NCBI RefSeq assembly: GCF_000299875.1
Contig: NZ_AMRK01000006.1
Location: 172,414 to 236,413, forward strand
DNA: 64,000 nt
Direction: 5' to 3'
Source of the DNA: Celeribacter baekdonensis B30
GTDB lineage: Bacteria; Pseudomonadota; Alphaproteobacteria; Rhodobacterales; Rhodobacteraceae
The position numbers and the translations under genes were made by a program. This document shows positions 52,301 to 59,835 of this stretch, in pieces. Every line of letters starts with the position of its first letter. Position 1 is the first letter of the stretch. The notes under the pieces were generated by a model. That model saw only the letters and a list, made by a program, of their open reading frames with translations. It was not told the DNA's origin and did no database searches.

Positions 52301-54978
52301 GGAAAGCACCAAAACTTGCTTTTACTGTCACCTCAGCCAGGCCTGAGACTCCCGAAGATGTGTCCAATCGTCCAAAGGCCCCTTTGACCGTTCATCTGGG
52401 GTCCCAAGGCCGGGGTGGTCTGAAAACGAAAGTGGCACCTGCGGTTCATAACCCTGCGCGCGTAGTTGATCCGATGGTGGAAAAGAAACGCGCAGCGACC
52501 GAGGCGGTGCGGCGCAAGGTGGCCGACACGGCGCGTGAGGCACGGCTGCGCGAAGAGGTAGCCGAAAAGCTGCGCGCCGAGGAACGCGAGGCACGTGAAA
52601 GAGCCAAGGCACAGCGCGTTGAAAAGGCCCGCCAAGCCGCAGAAGCCGCGCGCAAACCCAAACGCGATGCGGCAGAGGTGAAAGCCGAAGCCAAGGCGCG
52701 CCAAGCGGCCCGTGATGTGCCGCCTGCTCCGCAAATGATACAGGACGAAACGGTCACACAGCACCAAGAGGCGCAGGTCGCCACCCCTGTTGAACCTGCT
52801 GATATTTTCCCGCAGACTCAGCAACAGGTCCAGATCCCGGAGCCGGAACCGGCCCCGCGTCTGGACCAAACGGTGTTTTCGCGCAAGTTTCTGCAACGTG
52901 CCGAATTGGTCGCGACACTTGCCGCGCGTTTTGGTCAACGCGCGATGATCTCTGACCTGATTGAAAGCTTTGCGGATCAAACTGGCGAAGATGTCGCCCC
53001 CGCCGCCATGGCGCGTGCGATTGGCCTGACGGGCCTCTCCGCCGAAGTCACCCATCTGGCCGCGATCACGCCCAAGGCCTGGCCCGCGTTGGCTTATATG
53101 TCATCTGGCCATATCGTCCTTGTCTGGTCGCAAAAGGGTGAGGTTCTGACCGTTTTCGACCACACCGGGACCGATCACGTGGCCGAAGTACCGCTCTATG
53201 AATTTGCGCCGTTCTTCACCGGAACCATCGTGCGCGCCGGGAAAACTTTGGACACACTAGCGGCCACTCATGTGCCACTTTTGTCAAAACAGCATTGGTT
53301 TTGGGGGCAATTCGGGGCGTTCAAACGGCAGATTGGCGAGATCGCATTGGGTTCGCTCGTGGCCAATATGTTGGCCGTGGCGGTCGCTCTGTTTTCGCTA
53401 CAGGTCTATGATCGGGTGATCCCGCATCAATCGCAGGCCACCCTTTGGGTGCTGGCGCTGGGCGCGGTTTTGGCCATCGCATTGGAAGCGGTTTTGAAAC
53501 TCGCGCGCTCGCGTTTGATGGATGGGGCCGGGCGTCAGATTGAAATGCGGGTTCAGTCGATGTTGATGGAGCGCCTTCTGGGGATGCGGTCTGATGCGCG
53601 GCCGACAACGCCGACAGGGTTGTTTTCCGCCATGCGTGAATTCGGTTCGGTGCGTGAATTTTTCACCGCCTCGACCATTGGATCGGTCGCTGATATTCCG
53701 TTTATCTTTTTGTTCTTTGCGCTCGTGGCCTCGATTTCTGGCCCAATCGTTTGGATTTTGGTCATGGGCGCGATCATCATGGTGGTGCCCGGCTATTTGT
53801 TCCAAAAACGAATGATGCGCCTGACCCAAGAGACCCAGGGCGCATCGGCCAAATCGACGCGGCTTTTGCATGAGGCGGTGTTTGAACTCGACACGATCAA
53901 AACTCAACGCGGCGAAGATCGGGTGCGGCGGATTTGGGATGAGTTGAATTTCTTGTCTGCGGCGAAATCGTCGGAACAGCGCAAACTCTCCGGCATGCTG
54001 ACCTTTTGGTCCCAAGGTGTGCAGCAATTGACCTATGTTTTGGCCGTGGTCGCCGGAACCTATTTGGTTTTTGCCGGCGAATTTACCGTTGGGACGATCA
54101 TCGCAACCGGCATCTTGACCTCCCGCACTTTGGCACCTCTGACCCAGCTTTCGGCGACGATGGCGCGGTGGACCAATGTCAAAACGGCGCTGGATGGATT
54201 GGACGCAATTGCCGCTGCCCCACAGGACAATGGCGGGGATCGCAATTTCCTCCGTCGTCCGCAGATCAACGGCGCATTCGTGCTGCGCGAGGCACAGTTT
54301 CGCTATGACACAGAGGGCGCGCCGACGCTTGATCTGCCGGGGCTCGATATCAAAGCGGGACAAAAAATTGCGGTGCTGGGTGCCAATGGATCGGGAAAAA
54401 GCACCTTTCTGAAACTTCTCGCCGGGCTTTATGCCCCGACGCAAGGGCGCATTTTGCTGGACGGTGCCGAGATGTCGCAAATTGATCCGCGCGACATTCG
54501 TCGGTCTGTCGGTTACCTTGGCCAAGATGTGCGGCTGTTTGCCGGGACACTGCGCGACAACCTGAACCTGGGCGGAATGGAGCGCGATGATGACCGCCTG
54601 CTCGCCGCCTTGGATTTTGCTGGGCTGGGCGCGTTTGTGCGCGGGCATCACCGCGGGCTGGACCTTGAAATTCGCGATGGTGGCGAAGGTCTTTCTGTCG
54701 GTCAACGACAGTCGATTGGCTGGGCACGGCTGTGGCTGCAAAACCCCTCTGTCTGTCTGTTGGATGAACCGACCGCGGCCTTGGATCAGGCGCTTGAAAC
54801 CGCGCTTGTGGCGCGGCTCACTGACTGGCTTTCGGGCCGCACCGTCGTCGTTGCCACACACCGTTTGCCCATCGTCGCCCTTGCCGACCGGGCAATGGTG
54901 TTTAAAGACGGGCGATTGGTGGTCGACGGACCGCGGGCTCAGGTCATGGCGCATCTCGAAAAAGCGAGCACGCGCTGA
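52297..54978 (+). CDS. type I secretion ABC transporter with long N-terminal extension (LapB-like)
   Basis: Inner-membrane exporter ATPase, 893 residues. Residues 1-190 are a charged Ala/Arg/Lys/Glu-rich coiled coil (about 60-140) and a Pro/Gln-rich linker, not part of a normal exporter. Residues about 195-330 look like a C39 peptidase-like domain without the catalytic Cys, as in LapB-type transporters that do not cleave their cargo. The membrane domain spans about 345-620. The nucleotide-binding domain has Walker A GANGSGKST, signature LSVGQRQ (SVGQ in place of SGGQ) and Walker B VCLLDEPTAALD. The stop and the next start share one base. Confidence 0.93.
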   Translation: MRKAPKLAFTVTSARPETPEDVSNRPKAPLTVHLGSQGRGGLKTKVAPAVHNPARVVDPMVEKKRAATEAVRRKVADTAREARLREEVAEKLRAEEREARERAKAQRVEKARQAAEAARKPKRDAAEVKAEAKARQAARDVPPAPQMIQDETVTQHQEAQVATPVEPADIFPQTQQQVQIPEPEPAPRLDQTVFSRKFLQRAELVATLAARFGQRAMISDLIESFADQTGEDVAPAAMARAIGLTGLSAEVTHLAAITPKAWPALAYMSSGHIVLVWSQKGEVLTVFDHTGTDHVAEVPLYEFAPFFTGTIVRAGKTLDTLAATHVPLLSKQHWFWGQFGAFKRQIGEIALGSLVANMLAVAVALFSLQVYDRVIPHQSQATLWVLALGAVLAIALEAVLKLARSRLMDGAGRQIEMRVQSMLMERLLGMRSDARPTTPTGLFSAMREFGSVREFFTASTIGSVADIPFIFLFFALVASISGPIVWILVMGAIIMVVPGYLFQKRMMRLTQETQGASAKSTRLLHEAVFELDTIKTQRGEDRVRRIWDELNFLSAAKSSEQRKLSGMLTFWSQGVQQLTYVLAVVAGTYLVFAGEFTVGTIIATGILTSRTLAPLTQLSATMARWTNVKTALDGLDAIAAAPQDNGGDRNFLRRPQINGAFVLREAQFRYDTEGAPTLDLPGLDIKAGQKIAVLGANGSGKSTFLKLLAGLYAPTQGRILLDGAEMSQIDPRDIRRSVGYLGQDVRLFAGTLRDNLNLGGMERDDDRLLAALDFAGLGAFVRGHHRGLDLEIRDGGEGLSVGQRQSIGWARLWLQNPSVCLLDEPTAALDQALETALVARLTDWLSGRTVVVATHRLPIVALADRAMVFKDGRLVVDGPRAQVMAHLEKASTR

Positions 54979-56147
54979 TGGCCACGTTCGACGACATGCT
55001 CGACAAGGACATGGATCGTCCGGGTTGGATCATTCGCATTTCGGCCGTTGTGATTGTGATCTTTTTGCTCTGGGCGGCCATTGCGCGGGTCGATGAGATC
55101 GTGCGTTCCGATGGCGAAATGATTTCCTCTTCGCGGCCGCAAATTGTGCAAAACCTTGAGGGTGGGATTCTGTCCGAGCTTTTGGTGCACGAGGGCCAAG
55201 AGGTCGAACAGGGGCAAGTGCTTGCCAAATTGCAGGGCACGGAGTTTCGCACCTCCGTCGATGATCTTCAGGAAAAAATCGACGCCTTAGAGGTGCGGCG
55301 TTTGCGGCTTGAGGCGGAGCTTGAGGGTGAGGACGCGTTTGTCGTGTCTGACGATCTTGCAACGCGGGCAGCAACAGTATTGGCCTCGGAAAAGGCGCTT
55401 TTGAAAGCGCGGGTTGGCGATTATTTGGCCCGCAAAGATGGCGCGATGGCGGTTTTGAAACAGGCGGAGACCGAGCGGGCCTTGATGGAGGACATGCTGA
55501 CGAAAAACGTGGTGTCACTGATCGAGGTGACCCGCGCGCGCAAATCGCATTCTGATGCGCAACTCAAATACAATGAGATCGTCACGCAGGCGGAATTGCA
55601 GCGTGCCGAAGACTATTCCGACACGCTGAAAGAATTGGCCTCAGTGAAACAGGCGCTGACCTTGGCCAATGATCAACTGGGTCGCACAGTGATTGTCGCG
55701 CCGATGCGAGGCATTGTGAACAGCCTGATGGTGACGACGATCGGCGGCGTGATTCGGCCCGGCGAGGAGTTGGTTCAGATCATTCCGGTGGACGAAGAGC
55801 TGTTTGTCGAAGCACGTGTACGCCCCGAAGACATTGCTCATGTGCAACCGGGCCAAGACGCGACGATCAAGTTATCCGCCTATGATTACACGATTTATGG
55901 CTCTTTGAAGGGCAAGGTTCAGGTGGTGTCGGCGGATACATTTAAAGATGAGCGCGATCCGAAGGCCGAGCCCTATTACCGGGTGACGGCGACGGTTGAT
56001 CTGAGCAGCTTGACCGAGCGGCAACAACAGATCGAGATCCGTCCCGGTATGCGCGCGCAGGTCGAATTACACACCGGATCAAAGACGTTTTTGCAATATC
56101 TGCTGAAACCGCTCTACAAATCACGCGAGGCCTTTCGCGAGCCTTAG
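54978..56147 (+). CDS. HlyD-family periplasmic adaptor of the type I system
   Basis: Membrane fusion protein joining the ABC exporter to the outer-membrane channel. 389 residues: one N-terminal helix (about 17-37, IIRISAVVIVIFLLWAAIA), the lipoyl-type segment VDEIVRSDGEMISSSRPQIVQNLEGGI, a long helical hairpin (about 90-235), then the returning lipoyl half TVIVAPMRGIVNSLMVTTIGGVI. The end FLQYLLKPLYKSREAFREP is typical of the family. It is the last gene of adhesin-OMP-ABC-HlyD. No LapD/LapG-type control genes are nearby. Confidence 0.94.
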   Translation: MATFDDMLDKDMDRPGWIIRISAVVIVIFLLWAAIARVDEIVRSDGEMISSSRPQIVQNLEGGILSELLVHEGQEVEQGQVLAKLQGTEFRTSVDDLQEKIDALEVRRLRLEAELEGEDAFVVSDDLATRAATVLASEKALLKARVGDYLARKDGAMAVLKQAETERALMEDMLTKNVVSLIEVTRARKSHSDAQLKYNEIVTQAELQRAEDYSDTLKELASVKQALTLANDQLGRTVIVAPMRGIVNSLMVTTIGGVIRPGEELVQIIPVDEELFVEARVRPEDIAHVQPGQDATIKLSAYDYTIYGSLKGKVQVVSADTFKDERDPKAEPYYRVTATVDLSSLTERQQQIEIRPGMRAQVELHTGSKTFLQYLLKPLYKSREAFREP

Positions 56148-56168
56148 GGTTGCGCGTAGGATGACGGT

Positions 56169-56774
56169 ATGAGCCAAGATATTCCCATACGCGACGCCGC
56201 AACGGTGGTCCTGCTGCGTCAGGACACCGAGGTGCCGCGTGTCTTGATGGGGCAGCGTGGCCATGGCGCGGTGTTCATGCCGGGCAAATTTGTCTTTCCG
56301 GGCGGTGCTGTCGATGCGGAGGATTTTGATCGTGATCCGCCCGGTCAGTTGACGCCGGTTTGCGCGCGCCGACTGGCCGCTGACTCCCCGCCTGAGATGA
56401 CGCGCGCGTTGCCCAACGCGGCGTTGCGCGAGCTGCGCGAAGAGACCGGGTTGATTTTGCCGGACGTTACGGATTTGCATTTCGTGTTCCGCGCCATCAC
56501 CCCGCCGGGACGTCCGCGTCGGTTTGATGCGCGGTTTTTTCTGGTGGATGCGGCACGTTTGGCCAACGACCCGGATGATTTCTCAAGAGCCGAGGACGAG
56601 CTGTCGCATTTGCAATGGGTGACACTTGCGGGCGCGCGCGGTTTCGATCTGCCCTTTGTCACGCGAGTGGTTTTGGCCGAGGTCGAGGCGGCGATGCACA
56701 AGACGTTGCCGCCAGAGCAGGTGCCGTTTTACGATCACCGCTCTGATGTGGGACAAATCCGGTCCCTGCCGTAA
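56169..56774 (+). CDS. NUDIX hydrolase
   Basis: 201-residue hydrolase of a nucleoside-diphosphate-linked compound. The NUDIX box covers residues about 56-98, with an insertion between GGAVDAED and the helix ALRELREETGLI, which contains the REExxEE-like metal ligands (RELREE). Insertions there are common in coenzyme A and related pyrophosphatases of the NUDT7/19 type, but the substrate is not determined. Transcribed alone in the plus direction; its stop is 4 bases from the convergent exonuclease stop. Confidence 0.88.
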   Translation: MSQDIPIRDAATVVLLRQDTEVPRVLMGQRGHGAVFMPGKFVFPGGAVDAEDFDRDPPGQLTPVCARRLAADSPPEMTRALPNAALRELREETGLILPDVTDLHFVFRAITPPGRPRRFDARFFLVDAARLANDPDDFSRAEDELSHLQWVTLAGARGFDLPFVTRVVLAEVEAAMHKTLPPEQVPFYDHRSDVGQIRSLP

Positions 56775-56778
56775 CCCG

Positions 56779-58887
56779 TCACGCGTTTTCGGGCTGATTG
56801 GCGTCCTGCAACAGGCGTTTATGTTTGCGCATTTCCGTCAGAGCATCGCCAAAGGTCACAATCCCCCGCTCCTCGGCCATGCGCAGCATTTTGATAAACA
56901 CTTGTGCGGTCGCCACCGTATCACCCATGGCGGTGTGGCGCGCCTCGGGCGGAATTTTGACACCGAGGCGGGCGGAGATTGCATCGAGCGTGTGTTCTTG
57001 CGACTGACCAAACACGATGGCGGAAAGCAGCACGGTATCAAGCACCGGGTTGTTGAACGTCGCGCCAATTCCGGCCTCGTGGCGGCGTAGAAATTCCAAA
57101 TCAAACGGTGCGTTATGGGCGACCAAAACTGCACCGCGGGCAAAGCTGTGAAGCTGTCGCCCGACCACATCAATCGAGGGCGCATCTTTGACCATGGCGT
57201 TGGTGATGTGATGAACTTCGGTGGCTGAGGCGGGGATGGGGCGTCCGGGATTGACCAGCGCGTCGAGCGTTTCCGTATTGCGGACCTTGCCATTGACCAC
57301 GCGCAGCGCCGCGATTTGACAAATCTCGTCGCCTTGCGAGGGCAAAAGCCCGGTGGTTTCCGTGTCAAACACCACATAGGTCAGGTGAGAGAGGGGGGTC
57401 TCCATCACCTCTTTCGATGGCCGATGCGCTAACAGATCAAAGTCATAGCTCACGGTGCGCCGCCCATCGACCGGGGCGCGTCGCACAGGGCGCGCGGAGC
57501 GGATCGGCAGTTTCAGGACGGCACGGGAGGCGCGGCCAAATTCCGGCCAGATGTCGGTGCCATGTGCTGCAAGGATGTCGCGCCCGGTCATATCGGCCAA
57601 ACCTACGTCAAGCGGCTGGGTCAGCCATGTTTCCAACCGATCAACGGACAAAGGCGCGCCCGACCATCCCAGTGCCAACATCGCGCCGCCGTCCTCTTCG
57701 CGGGAAATCAAAAACGACAATGCCCGGCCGCCGTCTTGGGTCACCAGTCGGGCGATATGGGCGATCAGGGTGATGATCTGGACCGCGTCCAAGGTGAGGA
57801 CAAGCGGTTCGACCACATCGGCGGTCAGGGCGGTGTCGCCTTGCGCCAATTGCGCGCGCAAAGCATCGCAAAGTTCAGAGCCACGCACCGAAGCCATCGG
57901 CCACCAATCGGCCTTTGTTGCCTCATATTCAGCGTCAAACGTGGCGATGGCCGTGGTCAGGACCTGCATTTCGCTGACCAGTGCGGTGTTCAACCGGGGA
58001 TCATTGCGCAGCGTGTCATCCGCCTCACGCGCCGCCAATGTGGTCTGCAAAGAGGCCATGGATGGGCGCAGGCGATCAAACATCCGCGACAACAGCTTTT
58101 CGCGTTTGGCATGGATCGCGAGGTCGTCGGTCACGTCATCCAAACTCAACACATAGGGCGGTGTTGCATCGCCCTCATTGGGCGCATGCATCAACCGCAT
58201 GCGGGCCGACAGGATTTGACCGCCATGCCGCGTGGCCACGGTCAGAGGCAGGACATGACCCTCGCCACCTTCGCCCGCACAAAGCCTGGCATAGGCCGAG
58301 CGGATCGGAGCGGGGCGCAGGAAGTCAAAGATTTCATGGTCCAAACCGGGCGTATGATCGGCGGACAAAAGATGTGCTGCGGCGCCGTTGTAAAAGGCGA
58401 TTTTATGCAGACCGGACAGCAAGACCACGCCATGCGGCATCTCGGCGGAGAGGGTGGAGAGCCGCTCTTTTTCGTCGACCAAACGGGTGGTTTCCATCGC
58501 CACGGTCTCGGCCAATTTGTTGCGGGTGCTGACCAGGTTTTCGGTCAAAGCGTGGGCGGCGGGGGCAAGATCGCCCAGGTAGCGCGCGGTTTTCTCGTTC
58601 AGCGCCTCATCGACATCGGCGTGCGCCCGCGCCAACATGCCGCCAGCCAGACGTTGGATTGGTTTGGCAACATTTTCGTCAAACATCAGCCAAATCCAGA
58701 CCACCATGGCAAGAATGGCAAAGCTGGCAATCGCACCGGCAAAGATAAACCCATCGCGGGCCTCAGGCACATGCAGGCGGGCAAATCCCAGATAAAGCCC
58801 CGCCAGGACCGCCATGATCGCCCCTGCTGCCAGGCCCGCGAAGAACAGAAAGACCCGAAGCCGCAGCGACCAATGTTCAACTTTCAT
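56779..58887 (-). CDS. membrane-anchored DEDDh exonuclease fused to a degenerate histidine kinase-like region
   Basis: 702 residues. Two N-terminal helices (about 10-34 and 45-69), a HAMP-like linker with coiled coil (70-145), a PAS-like segment (150-250), then a region shaped like a histidine kinase core (255-465). At 271-280 it reads DRLRPSMASL where kinases have HDLRTPLASL, so the phospho-accepting His is absent, and the ATPase-like part lacks clear N and G boxes. Residues 500-675 are a DnaQ/PolC-type 3'-5' exonuclease with D508, E510, D596, H651 and D656. It overlaps the receiver gene upstream by 11 bases, suggesting joint action. The kinase comparison is my reading, not a database result. 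Confidence 0.88.
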   Translation of the reverse strand: MKVEHWSLRLRVFLFFAGLAAGAIMAVLAGLYLGFARLHVPEARDGFIFAGAIASFAILAMVVWIWLMFDENVAKPIQRLAGGMLARAHADVDEALNEKTARYLGDLAPAAHALTENLVSTRNKLAETVAMETTRLVDEKERLSTLSAEMPHGVVLLSGLHKIAFYNGAAAHLLSADHTPGLDHEIFDFLRPAPIRSAYARLCAGEGGEGHVLPLTVATRHGGQILSARMRLMHAPNEGDATPPYVLSLDDVTDDLAIHAKREKLLSRMFDRLRPSMASLQTTLAAREADDTLRNDPRLNTALVSEMQVLTTAIATFDAEYEATKADWWPMASVRGSELCDALRAQLAQGDTALTADVVEPLVLTLDAVQIITLIAHIARLVTQDGGRALSFLISREEDGGAMLALGWSGAPLSVDRLETWLTQPLDVGLADMTGRDILAAHGTDIWPEFGRASRAVLKLPIRSARPVRRAPVDGRRTVSYDFDLLAHRPSKEVMETPLSHLTYVVFDTETTGLLPSQGDEICQIAALRVVNGKVRNTETLDALVNPGRPIPASATEVHHITNAMVKDAPSIDVVGRQLHSFARGAVLVAHNAPFDLEFLRRHEAGIGATFNNPVLDTVLLSAIVFGQSQEHTLDAISARLGVKIPPEARHTAMGDTVATAQVFIKMLRMAEERGIVTFGDALTEMRKHKRLLQDANQPENA

Positions 58888-59266
58888 CTCGATCTCCCGT
58901 GATCAGCTCGGCCACGCGCGACCGCAGATCATCCATCGCAAAGGGTTTGGTCAAAAACGCGTTGGCCCCCATGGCAAGCCCCTTGCGTTGTTCGGCCTGT
59001 GAGGCGCGGGCTGACATCATCAACACCGGGGTCGCGGTCAGATCGTGGGTCATGCGCATGGATTGGCAGACCTCATAGCCGGATTTCCCCGGCAATGTGA
59101 CATCCAAAATCACCAGATCGGGCTGTTGTGCGCGGATGTTGGGGATGGCTTGAGTGCCATCCGCAACACGCAGGATGTCATAGCCTTCGCGCGACAGCAA
59201 AAGCTCAATGGCAATGGCGATATTGTCCTCGTCTTCCACCAAAAGAATGCGCGGTTTGCCTTGCAT
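58877..59266 (-). CDS. stand-alone response regulator receiver protein
   Basis: 129 residues forming one receiver domain with no output domain. Acidic pocket LLVEDEDN, phospho-accepting Asp in LVILDVTLP (near residue 54), conserved Ser in VLMMSARAS, Lys in FLTKPF (near residue 108). It overlaps the start of the exonuclease gene, so the two are translationally coupled. No ordinary histidine kinase gene lies in the window. In Vibrio, the CrbR regulator lies near the related symporter, but that protein has a DNA-binding domain and this one does not. Confidence 0.93.
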   Translation of the reverse strand: MQGKPRILLVEDEDNIAIAIELLLSREGYDILRVADGTQAIPNIRAQQPDLVILDVTLPGKSGYEVCQSMRMTHDLTATPVLMMSARASQAEQRKGLAMGANAFLTKPFAMDDLRSRVAELITGDRDES

Positions 59267-59291
59267 CTTTTACGGTCTCCCCTCCGTGGTG

Positions 59292-59807
59292 TTATCTCAA
59301 CGCATCGCAGGCGGTGCGCAGGATCGGATTGTCGCTTTGCATGGCGTACCAATCGGCCTGTGCCAGCATCTCGTTGATCGGGCCTTTTTTAAGACCAACC
59401 AAATCGGCGCGACGGCCCTGAATGCAATCAAAAGCGGTCGGTACGATGGCCGCATCGCCGCGCCGCGCCATCAGATACATGTCGGTCATAACCGTGCCGT
59501 CCTCAACAGTCGCCCCGTCTTTGTCGAGGGCGATAAAGCGGGTGGTGACCGGAACGAGATAGGTCCAAGGCCGCCAGACCTGGCTTTTCTCAATCGTGGT
59601 GGCCACGACTTTGCCTTCGCCAATGCCGTCCAGCGCGCGGTTGTACCACGAATAATCGCTCCAGATCGCAAAGGCCAACATGGCCGCACCTGCGGCGGCG
59701 GGCATGGCCCATTTCGGGAATTTGATCCGGGTGAGTTTTTGCAGGCCAAGGATAAATCCGGCAGCGCCGACGCCGGCGGTGATGGTGGCGATGAATTCGA
59801 GAAGCAT
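59292..59807 (-). CDS. membrane protein of unknown function
   Basis: 171 residues. Two hydrophobic helices near the N-terminus (about 3-22 and 33-50), then a soluble domain of about 115 residues (VWRPWTYLVPVTTRFIALDK and FDCIQGRRADLVGLKK are its most distinctive parts). I do not recognise a family. It sits between the DUF294-type protein and the receiver in a same-strand run with short gaps, so it probably belongs to the symporter-linked operon. The codon pattern is like its neighbours. Confidence 0.8.
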   Translation of the reverse strand: MLLEFIATITAGVGAAGFILGLQKLTRIKFPKWAMPAAAGAAMLAFAIWSDYSWYNRALDGIGEGKVVATTIEKSQVWRPWTYLVPVTTRFIALDKDGATVEDGTVMTDMYLMARRGDAAIVPTAFDCIQGRRADLVGLKKGPINEMLAQADWYAMQSDNPILRTACDALR

Positions 59808-59835
59808 GGGGATTGGTCCCTTCTTTCAGGTTTGG

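Noticed and set aside
57562..58902. Plus-strand frame of 446 codons opposite the exonuclease gene
   Set aside because: Gln/His/Arg-rich antisense translation without motifs; the minus-strand protein has all exonuclease residues.
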